A DNA stretch of 64,000 nucleotides from NCBI GenBank assembly GCA_963781805.1, contig CAWAHF010000004.1, positions 5,332,001 through 5,396,000 of the forward strand, written 5' to 3'. Below the pieces are notes generated by a model, which made no database searches, had not been told where the DNA came from, and saw only the letters and a program-made list of their open reading frames with translations. A program made the position numbers and the translations under genes. The number at the start of each line of letters is the position of its first letter. Positions within the stretch are counted from its first letter, which is position 1. This DNA is from JAFGPL01 sp963781805. GTDB taxonomy: Bacteria; Bacteroidota; Bacteroidia; Bacteroidales; UBA10428. Positions 43,188 through 52,775 of this stretch are shown piece after piece.

Positions 43188-45317
43188 ATGGTTACAAAAA
43201 AACCAAATGGCACTGTTCAGGAAGAACAAATCGGCGAAGATGAAAAAAATGCCGAAATAAATACGAAAGATGAAAATGCTTTGGAAGATTCTGATGAAAT
43301 TAAAGATGAAAAGGAAACTGTAAATGAAGTTGATCCGAAAGAAAAAAAGAATTCAGAAAAAGAGAAAGCAGTAAAGAAAGGTAAAACTACCGGCAAATCA
43401 TCACCCGCTGCAAAAAAAGCCAGGACTTCGAAGAAAGTTACTGCAGAGGACAAGGTTAAAAATGAAACAACAAAGGAATCCGCTGATAAGGACGAAGTAA
43501 TATCTGAGGCTGTTCCGGAAGAAAAGGAAGAAAGCAAGACTAAGGTTGCAGAAATATCACCCGAACCGGAAGACGTTACCGAAAAATCCGAAAAGGTGGA
43601 TTATGCAGCTCTGAGCAAAGAAGATCTTGTTGCCATTCTTAAGGAAATTCTGGACAAGGGAACTCTTAATGAGATCATTCACGATATAGATGTTATAAAA
43701 ATTCATTTTTATAAAAAGCATAAAGCGGATGTTGAGAAAAAAAGAAAGAAATTTTATGAAGACGGGGGAGAACCCGAAGATTTTAAAATAGAAGAAGATC
43801 CGCTCGAAAAAACGCTTAAGGAATATCTGGTAAGGTTTAGAGAATACAAGTCCGAATATAATAAACTGCTTGAAATCGAAAAGCAGAAAAATCTGGAAGA
43901 AAAATATCAAATTATTGAGGAAATCAAAGACCTCGTTAACCGAAAAGAATCCATTAATAAAACATTTCATGAATTCAGGGAATTGCAACGCAGGTGGAGG
44001 GAAGTTGGCCCGGTTCCCCAGGCGAATCTCAAAGATCTCTGGGAAACATACCATCATCATGTAGAGACATTTTATGATTATATTAAAATTAACCAGGAGC
44101 TTCGCGATCTGGATCTGAAGAAGAACCTTGAGGCAAAAATTTCACTCTGCGAAAAAGCCGAAGAATTACTACTGGAACCAAATGTTCTTTCAGCCTTCAC
44201 CAGTTTACAAACGTTGCACGAGCGATGGAGGGAAATAGGTCCCGTACCTGTTGAGATGCGCACTGAGATTTGGCAACGATTTAAGGAAGCCACCTCAAAA
44301 ATTAATAAGCGACACCAGGATTATTTTCTGAACATAAAACAGGAACAGAAAAAAAACCTGGAAGCAAAGGCCTTGTTGTGCGAAAAGGTTGAAGAAATTG
44401 CAAATAACGAAATCATTAATTATCAGGATTGGGATAAGTATTCGCATGAAATCATTGAACTTCAGAAAGTCTGGCGAACGATTGGTTTTGCTCCCAAAAA
44501 AGATAATAATAAGATTTACAAAAGATTCAGAGAAGCTTGTGATGCCTTCTTTAACCGGAAACGCGATTTTTTCAGCACAGCTAAACAGGAACAGAATGAT
44601 AACCTTCAATTAAAAACAGAACTTTGTATTCAGGCCGAAGCAATGGCAGAAAGTTCGGAATGGAAAAAAACCACAGATGAGCTCATAGCTTTACAGAAGC
44701 GTTGGAAGGAAATCGGACCTGCTCCACATAAATATTCTGACAAAATATGGAAAAGGTTTAGAAGCGCTTGTGACAAATTCTTTGAACGAAAATCTCAACA
44801 TTTTGCTACGGTTGATAATTCGTATGAATCGAACCTGAGGAAAAAAGAGGAGTTAATTAAACGAATTACAGAGTTTCAACCCACATTAAATGTCGGGGAA
44901 AATCTAAATAAACTTAAAGAATTTCAACGCGATTGGGCATCTATTGGGTTTGTACCCTTTGAATCAAAAGATGAAATACAGACCAAGTACAGGCAGGCAA
45001 TTAATCAGAAATTCGACGATTTGAAAATTGATGAGGATAAGAAAGACCTGCTTAAATACAAAACAAAGCTTGATAGTATTCATACAAGGCCGAACTATGA
45101 TTACAGGATGAATCAGGAGCGTGAAAAATTTATCACCAGGCTGAAGCAATTGGAGAATGATATCGTTTTATGGGAAAATAATATTGGATTTTTTGCTAAA
45201 TCAAAGAATGCAGAATCGATGATAAATGAGGTTCATAAGAAGATTCATGATGCTAAGACGAAGATTGAGGTTCTTGCTGAAAAGATAAAGATGATTGATG
45301 ATATGGATACCGATTAA
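43188..45317 (+). CDS. DUF349 repeat protein
   Basis: The 709-residue protein has a ~135-residue low-complexity acidic/lysine-rich N-terminus. Five DUF349 repeats follow, each with a W-x-x-x-GP-x-P type motif (RWREVGPVP, RWREIGPVP, VWRTIGFAP, RWKEIGPAP, DWASIGFVP) and long coiled-coil helices between. Members occur in most Bacteroidota, often next to housekeeping genes; their function is unknown. No signal peptide or membrane segment is present. It is 72 bp upstream of pyrG on the same strand. Confidence 0.88.
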   Translation: MVTKKPNGTVQEEQIGEDEKNAEINTKDENALEDSDEIKDEKETVNEVDPKEKKNSEKEKAVKKGKTTGKSSPAAKKARTSKKVTAEDKVKNETTKESADKDEVISEAVPEEKEESKTKVAEISPEPEDVTEKSEKVDYAALSKEDLVAILKEILDKGTLNEIIHDIDVIKIHFYKKHKADVEKKRKKFYEDGGEPEDFKIEEDPLEKTLKEYLVRFREYKSEYNKLLEIEKQKNLEEKYQIIEEIKDLVNRKESINKTFHEFRELQRRWREVGPVPQANLKDLWETYHHHVETFYDYIKINQELRDLDLKKNLEAKISLCEKAEELLLEPNVLSAFTSLQTLHERWREIGPVPVEMRTEIWQRFKEATSKINKRHQDYFLNIKQEQKKNLEAKALLCEKVEEIANNEIINYQDWDKYSHEIIELQKVWRTIGFAPKKDNNKIYKRFREACDAFFNRKRDFFSTAKQEQNDNLQLKTELCIQAEAMAESSEWKKTTDELIALQKRWKEIGPAPHKYSDKIWKRFRSACDKFFERKSQHFATVDNSYESNLRKKEELIKRITEFQPTLNVGENLNKLKEFQRDWASIGFVPFESKDEIQTKYRQAINQKFDDLKIDEDKKDLLKYKTKLDSIHTRPNYDYRMNQEREKFITRLKQLENDIVLWENNIGFFAKSKNAESMINEVHKKIHDAKTKIEVLAEKIKMIDDMDTD

Positions 45318-45389
45318 TCTCTAATGAATTATAAATTTGAATCGAAAATAGAAATTGTATAACCACAAAATAAAATAAGTTAAATTGTT

Positions 45390-46991
45390 TTGACAGCAAC
45401 AAAGTATATTTTTGTAACAGGCGGCGTTACATCTTCGCTTGGAAAAGGAATCATCTCTGCATCGTTGGGTAAACTTCTTCAGGCAAGAGGCTTTAAAGTA
45501 ACTATTCAAAAACTCGATCCCTATATCAATGTAGATCCCGGTACATTGAATCCCTATGAACATGGAGAATGTTATGTGACCGCTGATGGTGCTGAAACCG
45601 ATCTTGATCTGGGACATTATGAAAGATTCCTCGGAATTTCCACATCACAGGCGAACAATGTTACTACAGGTCGCATCTACCAGACTGTAATAAACAAAGA
45701 ACGAAAAGGAGATTATCTCGGTAAAACAGTCCAGGTGATACCGCATATCACCGATGAGATTAAACGCAGAATAAAGTTACTTGGCTCAAAAAATAAATAC
45801 GATGTGGTGATTACCGAAATTGGCGGAACAGTTGGTGATATCGAATCCTTACCCTATATCGAATCTGTCCGTCAGTTAATTTGGGAAATGGGTGAATCAA
45901 ATTGTCTGGTAATACACCTTACGCTTGTGCCTTATCTTTCATCTACCGGAGAATTAAAAACCAAGCCAACCCAGCATTCGGTTAAAGTATTGCTCGAAAA
46001 CGGAATTCAGCCGCATATACTTGTATTGCGGACTGAAAAAGAGCTTACAACTGAAATTCGAAAAAAAGTTGCACTTTTCTGCAATGTAAACCTCGATTCT
46101 GTCATACAGTCGATTGATGTCTCTACCATTTACGAAGTGCCAATTTTGATGCAGAAAGAAAGACTTGATGTTACGGTGATTAAAAAGCTTAATTTACCGG
46201 AAAATGGCACTCCTGAACTGGCGCCCTGGAGGCAGTTTCTCAAACGATTAAAAAATCCGAAACATTCGGTGAAAGTTGGCCTTATTGGGAAGTACGTGGA
46301 GTTGCAGGACTCATACAAATCCATTAATGAATCCATTATACATGCAGGCGCAATGAACGACTGCTATGTAGAAGTTAATTTCATCCATTCCGAAGATATT
46401 AACGAAAGTAACTATACCGAGTTGTTAAAAGATCTTCAGGGAATAATTGTAGCTCCCGGATTTGGGGATCGGGGTATTGACGGTAAAATATTGTCGGTGA
46501 AATATGCCCGCGAAAACAATATTCCATTCTTTGGAATTTGTCTGGGACTTCAGTGCGCAGTGGTGGAATTTGCCCGTGATGTACTGGGACTGGAAAAGGC
46601 CCATTCAACAGAAATGGCCACAAAAACTCCTGACCCAGTGATCGACCTGATGGAAGAACAAAAAGGCATATCAGACAAAGGCGGAACCATGAGGCTGGGC
46701 GGTTATCCATGCATCATTAAAAAAGGTACAATAACCTGTGCTGCTTATGGGGTAACGGAGGTTGTGGAAAGACATCGTCACAGATATGAGTTTAATAATT
46801 ATTACCTCGAAGCATTCGAAAAAGCCGGTATGATTGCTGCAGGTATCAATCCTGATACAAATCTTGTTGAAATTATGGAAATTCCTTCACTTAAATGGTT
46901 TGTCGGGGTACAATTTCACCCGGAATACAGTAGTACCGTGTTGAAGCCGCATCCGTTATTCGTAAATTTCATTAAGGCTACAATCAAATAA
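45390..46991 (+). CDS. pyrG: CTP synthase
   Basis: The 533-residue protein starts at a TTG codon (45390), giving TATKYIFVTGGVTSSLGKG, which fits the family start. The synthetase domain (~1-270) carries YINVDPGTLNPYEHGE, and the glutamine amidotransferase domain holds FGICLGLQC with the catalytic Cys and the final FHPEYSS with the catalytic His-Glu. It makes CTP from UTP, ATP and glutamine. Length is normal. Confidence 0.97.
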   Translation: MTATKYIFVTGGVTSSLGKGIISASLGKLLQARGFKVTIQKLDPYINVDPGTLNPYEHGECYVTADGAETDLDLGHYERFLGISTSQANNVTTGRIYQTVINKERKGDYLGKTVQVIPHITDEIKRRIKLLGSKNKYDVVITEIGGTVGDIESLPYIESVRQLIWEMGESNCLVIHLTLVPYLSSTGELKTKPTQHSVKVLLENGIQPHILVLRTEKELTTEIRKKVALFCNVNLDSVIQSIDVSTIYEVPILMQKERLDVTVIKKLNLPENGTPELAPWRQFLKRLKNPKHSVKVGLIGKYVELQDSYKSINESIIHAGAMNDCYVEVNFIHSEDINESNYTELLKDLQGIIVAPGFGDRGIDGKILSVKYARENNIPFFGICLGLQCAVVEFARDVLGLEKAHSTEMATKTPDPVIDLMEEQKGISDKGGTMRLGGYPCIIKKGTITCAAYGVTEVVERHRHRYEFNNYYLEAFEKAGMIAAGINPDTNLVEIMEIPSLKWFVGVQFHPEYSSTVLKPHPLFVNFIKATIK

Positions 46992-47076
46992 ATCTGCTGT
47001 TAGAAAACATGTTGCACCACAGAAAAATATTTTTTTATCTTGACAAATGAAAATTTAAATTAATTGAAAAATTATA

Positions 47077-48981
47077 ATGGACAGAAATTCGATTATTGGA
47101 ATAATAATTATCGTAGGAATACTTGTTATTTACAGCATACTAAATAAGCCGTCGGAAGAGGAGTTGGCCCGAAGACAACATATTTCTGATTCAATCGCCA
47201 ATGCCAATCAGGAACAACTGGAGACCAAGCTTGCCCGGGAAAGAAAAGAAGACTCACTTAAGGTTTTAACACAGGAAAAAATTGTTACCGATACCGCTAA
47301 AACAAAACTGATACAGGATTATGGTGATTTGGGTAAAGCAGCTGTAGGAGAAAACGAATTTTATACCATCGAAAATAATCTCATACGACTGGTTGTTTCA
47401 ACAAAAGGCGGCAGACCTTATTCGGTTAGACTTAAAAAATACCGAACCTATGATTCGCTTCCTTTAATTTTGTTTTCGGGCGATTCTACATTGTTTGGTT
47501 TTAGTTTCGGATATAAAAATCGCGGAATACAAACCAATAACTTTTATTTTTCACCTTCCAGCGATAAAAAGTTAATTGAAGTCGTTAAAGATTCAGCTTC
47601 TCTTTCAATGATGCTTGAATTCGGAGAAGATAAATATATCCGATACACCTATACAGTCTATAATGATAAGTACATGTTAGGTTTTAAGGTTGATTTTGTA
47701 GGAATGAGTGATATTTCTACCCCATCATCCGAATCGGTTGATTTAAACTGGGAAATGTATGTACCCCAACAAGAGAGAGGAAAGAAAAATGAAAATATTT
47801 ATACCACCATCTATTATAAACCGAACGAGAACGATGTTGAATACTTTAATGCCCGATCAAACAAAGAAAAACAGAGTGATGAGGTTCCTGCAAAAGTAAC
47901 CTGGGTAGCCTTTAAAGATCAGTTTTTTTCATCAATACTTATAGCGGACAATTCTTTAAATAATGCAACCCTGGAATCTAACAATCTGCCTGTTGAAGAT
48001 AAGTATTTGAAGAAGTTCAAGGCTGATATGGGAGTGCCCTTTTATCACTCCAATGATGAGTCGGTTGCCATGAAATTCTATTTTGGTCCGAATAAATACA
48101 GCTTGTTAAAAAGTTACAAAGAATATGACCTAAAGGAACTGGTGCCGTTGGGTAAAAGTGTGATTAAATGGATAAATCAATATGTTATCATCACGCTTTT
48201 CGATTGGTTAAGCCGGTTTATCAGGAATTACGGAATAATAATTTTGTTGCTGACCATTATTATTAAAATCGGTTTACTACCGCTAACATACAGATCTTAC
48301 CTGTCTACGGCCAAAATGAGGGTGCTCAAACCCCAGATTGATGAGCTGAATGCCAAGTATCCCAAGGGTAAAGAAATGGAGAAACAACAGGCTACTATGG
48401 CATTATACCGCAAGGCAGGAGCCAGTCCCTTTGGCGGATGTTTGCCACAGTTGCTGCAGTTCCCGATATTATATGCCATGTTCAGATTCTTTCCCTCTTC
48501 CATTGAGTTACGTCAGCAGAGTTTCTTGTGGGCAAAAGACCTTTCCACATACGACTCCATTATGCATCTGCCATTCAGTCTGCCTCTGGGTTTTGGAGAT
48601 CATGTGAGCCTCTTTACCATTTTAATGACTGTATCCACTATAATTACTATGAAGGTAAGCAGCCAGACCACAGCCAGCTCGCAGCAAATGCCGGGTATGA
48701 AAGGGATGATGTACATTATGCCGGTGATGTTCATGTTTATCCTGAATAGCTTCTCCGCAGCTCTTACGTATTACTACTTCCTTGCAAATATGATTACATT
48801 CGGTCAAAACTGGTTATTCAAGCAGTTTATTGATGAAGACGAACTGCACCGGAAGATGCAGGAACGTCAAGCCAAAAAGAAGAATAAATCGGGTTTTCAG
48901 GCACGAATGGAAAAAATGGCCAGGGAAAGAGGATATAAGCCACCCTCCAAATCCGGAAATAAACCGATAAAGAAAAGATAA
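47077..48981 (+). CDS. yidC: Membrane protein insertase YidC
   Basis: The 634-residue protein has an N-terminal membrane anchor (IIGIIIIVGILVIYSIL), a coiled spacer, a large periplasmic beta domain (~80-370), and the conserved insertase core (~375-600). The core contains LPLTYRSYLSTAKMRVLKP, GGCLPQLLQFPILYAMFRFF and further hydrophobic segments. The basic tail (KKKNKSGFQARMEK) probably contacts ribosomes. It inserts proteins into the inner membrane alone or with SecYEG. It follows pyrG. Confidence 0.97.
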   Translation: MDRNSIIGIIIIVGILVIYSILNKPSEEELARRQHISDSIANANQEQLETKLARERKEDSLKVLTQEKIVTDTAKTKLIQDYGDLGKAAVGENEFYTIENNLIRLVVSTKGGRPYSVRLKKYRTYDSLPLILFSGDSTLFGFSFGYKNRGIQTNNFYFSPSSDKKLIEVVKDSASLSMMLEFGEDKYIRYTYTVYNDKYMLGFKVDFVGMSDISTPSSESVDLNWEMYVPQQERGKKNENIYTTIYYKPNENDVEYFNARSNKEKQSDEVPAKVTWVAFKDQFFSSILIADNSLNNATLESNNLPVEDKYLKKFKADMGVPFYHSNDESVAMKFYFGPNKYSLLKSYKEYDLKELVPLGKSVIKWINQYVIITLFDWLSRFIRNYGIIILLLTIIIKIGLLPLTYRSYLSTAKMRVLKPQIDELNAKYPKGKEMEKQQATMALYRKAGASPFGGCLPQLLQFPILYAMFRFFPSSIELRQQSFLWAKDLSTYDSIMHLPFSLPLGFGDHVSLFTILMTVSTIITMKVSSQTTASSQQMPGMKGMMYIMPVMFMFILNSFSAALTYYYFLANMITFGQNWLFKQFIDEDELHRKMQERQAKKKNKSGFQARMEKMARERGYKPPSKSGNKPIKKR

Positions 48982-49125
48982 GAATAGAACACATCTGCTC
49001 AGTGGCAGAAAGGGATGACACAGATGCAACTGATCTTCGCAGATCAGTGTAAATCTGTTCAATTAGTGTAATCAGTGTGCCATTAGAATAGAACATAGAT
49101 GACACAGATGCTACAGATAATCAAA
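48981..49125. repeat. ~85-bp hairpin repeat family, left of the GxxExxY gene
   Basis: Contains GACACAGATGCAACTGATC, the perfect hairpin ACTGATCT-TCGC-AGATCAGT, and CAGTGTGCCATTAGAATAG, the same unit as at 49601-49840. It begins directly after the yidC stop codon. Confidence 0.75.
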
Positions 49126-49140
49126 GATTTATAATAAGAT

Positions 49141-49539
49141 ATGGAAAGGTATTTGCATAAAGAAATATCAGAAAGAATTATAAAATGCTTTTATACTGTT
49201 TATAACACGCTTGGCTTTGGCTTTTTGGAAAAAGTATATGAAAATGCTATGATGATAGAGTTAACGAAAAATGGATTATATACCGAAAAGCAGAAACCTA
49301 TTAAAGTATTTTATGAAAATAACATAGTAGGAGAATACTTTGCTGACATTATTGTCGAAAACTCCATAATTCTTGAATTAAAAGCCGCCGAATGCATTGT
49401 TGAAGAGCACGAATACCAATTAATCAATTACTTAAAGGCTACCAATATTGAAATTGGATTATTATTGAACTTTGGCAAGACTCCGGAAATCAGAAGGAAA
49501 ATATTTACCAATGACCGAAAAGAAACAGAACTCAGATAA
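49141..49539 (+). CDS. GxxExxY protein, PD-(D/E)XK nuclease-like
   Basis: The 132-residue protein contains GFGFLEKVYENAM, matching the GxxExxY signature (TIGR04256), and ADIIVENSIILELKA, which fits the Asp...Glu-x-Lys core of PD-(D/E)XK nucleases (Pfam PDDEXK_3). The family is widespread and sporadic, and its function is not known. Both flanks are occupied by the same ~85-bp hairpin repeat, so gene and repeats may form one mobile unit inserted between yidC and mnmA. Confidence 0.85.
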   Translation: MERYLHKEISERIIKCFYTVYNTLGFGFLEKVYENAMMIELTKNGLYTEKQKPIKVFYENNIVGEYFADIIVENSIILELKAAECIVEEHEYQLINYLKATNIEIGLLLNFGKTPEIRRKIFTNDRKETELR

Positions 49540-49888
49540 AAAATCAGTGTAAATCTGTCTAATCTGTGTCATCTGTGTCATCTGTGTGCAATTATTAATA
49601 GAACACAGATGACACAGATGCAACTGATCTTCGCAGATCAGTGTAAATCTGTTCAATTAGTATAATCAGTGTGCCATTTTGGATAGAAAGCAGATGACAC
49701 GGATGTTACTGATATTCACAGATCAGTGTAAATTTGTTCAATCAGTGTTATCAGTGTCCCATTTTGAATAGAACACAGATATTACTGATATTCGCAGATC
49801 AGTGTAAATCTGTTCAATCAGTGTTATCAGTGTGCCAATGAATTTTTGTACTTTTGCACTCGATTGAAAATGGAGTTTTTGCTTTGAT
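49540..49888. repeat. Tandem ~85-bp hairpin repeats, right of the GxxExxY gene
   Basis: Units begin at 49601, 49686 and 49771, an exact 85-bp spacing, with a partial inverted unit at 49549-49600. Each has a GATGACACAGATG-like start (shortened in the third), an ACTGAT...ATCAGT hairpin and CAGTGT(G/C)CCA near the end. No other gene lies here; the last ~40 bp lead to mnmA. Confidence 0.8.
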
Positions 49889-51088
49889 ATGATAAAAAGA
49901 GTTGTCGTTGGTTTATCGGGTGGGGTAGATTCCAGTGTTGCGGCATACCTTCTCAAAAAAGAAGGGTATGATGTGATAGCCCTGTTTATGATAAACTGGC
50001 ACGACACCACCGGAACCCTTTCGGGCGATTGTCCCTGGAACGACGATCTTATTTTTGCTGAGCTTGTGGCCCGGAAGCTGGATATTCCTTTTCACACCAT
50101 CGATTTCAGTGAAGAATACAGAAAACGGGTAGTGGATTACATGTTTGCCGAATATGAAAGAGGCCGGACACCCAATCCGGATGTGCTGTGCAATCGCGAA
50201 GTCAAATTTGATCTTTTTGTCAAGGCTGCGTTGGATTTAAAAGCAGATCATATAGCCACTGGTCATTACTGCAGAAAGGAAACTTTTCAAAAGAACGGAC
50301 GAACTGTTTACAGGTTGCTGGCAGGAGCTGACCCTAATAAAGATCAGAGCTATTTTCTCTGCCAGTTATCCCAGGAACAATTGAAAATGGTTCTGTTTCC
50401 AATAGGAAAGCTGATTAAGCCTGAAGTAAGGAAAATTGCCCATGATAATAACCTGGCAACGGCCACAAGAAAAGATTCCCAGGGAATATGCTTTGTGGGA
50501 AAGGTAAGTCTGCCCGATTTTCTACAGCAAAAACTAAAAGTGAGAAAAGGAGTTATCATAGAAATTGCTAAAGATGCTGAATTATACCATCAGACCAAAT
50601 GGCCAAAGATTGATGGCATTCCTACGGATGAGGAACTTGTACAATTATCTTCTTCTTTCGCATATAATTCTGAAGATGGCAGAATTGTCGGGAACCACAA
50701 CGGCGCCCATTTTTTCACCATTGGACAGAACAAAGGATTGAACATTGGAGGCAGGCCGGAACAATCGTTTGTAATCGCAACAGATGTGGATAATAACATT
50801 GTATACACCGGCAACGGGAAGAATCATCCGGGGCTTTTCAGAAAAGGACTGTTTATTCACAACCGGGATATTCACTGGCTGAGAACTGATTTGCAGTTGC
50901 AACCGGGTGAAAGTATGCATTGCCTGGTGCGCATCCGATACCGCCAAAATTTGCAGAAAGCAACTCTCTACAGCCGTGAAAACGGAATTTATATTATTTT
51001 CGAAAAATTGCAACGGGGGATCACTTCAGGACAATTTGCTGCCTGGTACGATGGAGAGGAGTTATTAGGTTCGGGGGTGATTGCTTAA
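49889..51088 (+). CDS. mnmA: tRNA-specific 2-thiouridylase
   Basis: The 399-residue protein shows the PP-loop GLSGGVDSSVAA near the N-terminus, the first catalytic Cys in TPNPDVLCNREVKF, GHYCRKE, KDQSYFL, and the second catalytic Cys in DSQGICFVGK. A C-terminal beta domain follows. It thiolates U34 of Lys, Glu and Gln tRNAs. The gene starts ~40 bp after the hairpin repeat array, which may contribute to or displace its native promoter. Confidence 0.96.
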   Translation: MIKRVVVGLSGGVDSSVAAYLLKKEGYDVIALFMINWHDTTGTLSGDCPWNDDLIFAELVARKLDIPFHTIDFSEEYRKRVVDYMFAEYERGRTPNPDVLCNREVKFDLFVKAALDLKADHIATGHYCRKETFQKNGRTVYRLLAGADPNKDQSYFLCQLSQEQLKMVLFPIGKLIKPEVRKIAHDNNLATATRKDSQGICFVGKVSLPDFLQQKLKVRKGVIIEIAKDAELYHQTKWPKIDGIPTDEELVQLSSSFAYNSEDGRIVGNHNGAHFFTIGQNKGLNIGGRPEQSFVIATDVDNNIVYTGNGKNHPGLFRKGLFIHNRDIHWLRTDLQLQPGESMHCLVRIRYRQNLQKATLYSRENGIYIIFEKLQRGITSGQFAAWYDGEELLGSGVIA

Positions 51089-51112
51089 TTAGAATGTATT
51101 AAACTAATTCTA

Positions 51113-51349
51113 TCAGTAGTGTCCGACTAAATTATTTGTTTATCCACTACGTGGAATAGGATCTTTACTTTATTGCTTTATTACAACACTTTATTTTCCC
51201 ACTTTATAGCGGGACAGGCTCTACGGAGAATTTCCGCGTAGCGGATAAGGAATTGTTGAAAAAATAACCCCAAAGGCAATGATACCTCGTAGAGGTTCTA
51301 CAAAATAAGATGTATAAAGATTATAAAAGCATTTAGTCGGTCAGTAGTG
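51113..51349. mobile_element. MITE-like insertion with 10-bp inverted repeats and 9-bp target duplication
   Basis: CCGACTAAAT (51123-51132) and ATTTAGTCGG (51331-51340) are perfect terminal inverted repeats. Directly outside, TCAGTAGTG occurs at 51113-51121 and again at 51341-51349, which fits a target-site duplication. The ~218-bp interior encodes no transposase and contains short hairpins (CTACGG...CCGCGTAG). It is a non-autonomous element, presumably moved by a transposase encoded elsewhere. Confidence 0.75.
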
Positions 51350-51564
51350 ATTTACATGCTATGATAAATGGTCTAGTGCATGCGGGTTTCAGAGCTGTTC
51401 GAAGGTTAGGAGCTCCTAAAAAAGTCGATGTAAACTGACCTCGCTCCGTCGAAGCTTCGCGAAGGTGCATTAGGAAATAGCCTCGCAACCCGCACAGCAC
51501 AATAGCATAAAACATTTCACAAATATCAAGTTATAATTATTTTTACCAATCTTAACCTCACACC
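51350..51564. other. Intergenic sequence with long-range stem
   Basis: TGCGGGTT (51381-51388) pairs with AACCCGCA (51487-51494), with GTGC/GCAC arms outside. It may be the end pairs of another small repeat or a decayed element. No gene is seen. Confidence 0.4.
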
Positions 51565-51960
51565 ATGAAAACCAGAATCCTTATCGCAACCATATTAATA
51601 ATCCTGGGCGCTGTTATTCATACTGTTGGAGGCGAATTAACAGATATTGCTGCCTTGCTGAAAACGAATTTACCTTTAAATATTCAAATTGAATTCAGGG
51701 CTGTATGGTACCTTGTTGCAATAGATTTTATTATTTCTGCTGGTTATCTGAATTATCTGCTTCTGAAAAAACGATTCACTGAAAACAAAATGTTGATTAA
51801 TTTTATTGGTATTAGAATGTTATTTTATGGGATAGCATTCCTGTTGCTTATCCTGTTGACAAATCCACTCTTATTTTTAAATGTACCTCAATGGATATTA
51901 CTAATACTTATTGGCATATTGCTTTTATGGGATTTTTTTTGGAAACCTATAGAAGGATAA
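51565..51960 (+). CDS. Four-helix membrane protein, unknown function
   Basis: The 131-residue protein is almost entirely hydrophobic, with segments at ~5-25, ~45-68, ~78-102 and ~107-127, separated by short charged turns (KKRFTENK). No family is recognised. It stands between the MITE-like insertion and an exported protein gene on the same strand. Confidence 0.7.
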   Translation: MKTRILIATILIILGAVIHTVGGELTDIAALLKTNLPLNIQIEFRAVWYLVAIDFIISAGYLNYLLLKKRFTENKMLINFIGIRMLFYGIAFLLLILLTNPLLFLNVPQWILLILIGILLLWDFFWKPIEG

Positions 51961-52079
51961 TTTTCTCATTCCAAATTGAGTTTGAAGTGAAAGATAAATA
52001 ATTACTTATAGAGTCGCATTTAAATATAATCGTAGGCAATCGTTGTATATTTAACTATTTAAAATTAGCATTTTAAAAA

Positions 52080-52706
52080 ATGAATAGAATTATCTTTTTG
52101 ATATGCTTTCTCATGATTTTTCATTCAGTTAAAGGTCAGGATTTTAAATTCACCTGGCAAATCTGGCCTTTTTCACCTAATGCTTATTCAGTTACTGTTT
52201 TAAAGAAAGGAAACCAGAGAGAATTTATTGTAAAGGAAACTTTATCAAATGACTCAACCATAGCACATATGAGAAAGGTTGATTGTGATAGTATTAAAGA
52301 TTTTCTTGATAGCTATACTTTCACATCTAAAGGCAATAGTATCAGGTATCCTTTCAGAAAGTATTTGAATACGGTTTTTTTACCTGATTCAAACCGGGTT
52401 ATTATAGACAATGATACAGTTCGATCAAGCAGTATAAGACTCTTAGGTTATTATTTTGATGCAGATTCAAATAAATATTATGAGGAATGGGTATTCTCTA
52501 ACATATTTACAGATGGTAATAATTATGAAGGGGAATATGTTTCAACCGGTCTTCAGAAAAGGTATCATTTTCATAGCGCACGGATATCTCCAGAGGATTA
52601 TGAATTGAATAAAATGATATTCAGGATGATTTACAAATACGATAAGAAAAACAATTATTCAATTCTAAAAAGAATTATCGAATCAGATAAACCTGGAGAA
52701 TTTTAG
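52080..52706 (+). CDS. Exported hypothetical protein
   Basis: The 208-residue protein has a signal peptide (IIFLICFLMIFHSVKGQ) and a mature part with mixed composition and aromatic residues (FKFTWQIWPFSPNAYSV). No domain is recognised. It ends ~70 bp before the regulator gene at 52776 on the same strand. Confidence 0.7.
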   Translation: MNRIIFLICFLMIFHSVKGQDFKFTWQIWPFSPNAYSVTVLKKGNQREFIVKETLSNDSTIAHMRKVDCDSIKDFLDSYTFTSKGNSIRYPFRKYLNTVFLPDSNRVIIDNDTVRSSSIRLLGYYFDADSNKYYEEWVFSNIFTDGNNYEGEYVSTGLQKRYHFHSARISPEDYELNKMIFRMIYKYDKKNNYSILKRIIESDKPGEF

Positions 52707-52775
52707 TTGATAATTTATTAGCAGACAAAATTTAACACCATCTCCTAAAAAATTTTCCCTATTTTTATACCCCTG

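Noticed and set aside
43217..43537. Minus-strand 106-residue Ser/Phe-rich frame
   Set aside because: It is the antisense shadow of the low-complexity Lys/Glu-rich start of the DUF349 protein.
49549..49888. CRISPR array
   Set aside because: The direct repeats have an 85-bp period with conserved interiors and no unique spacers of regular length, and no cas gene is nearby.
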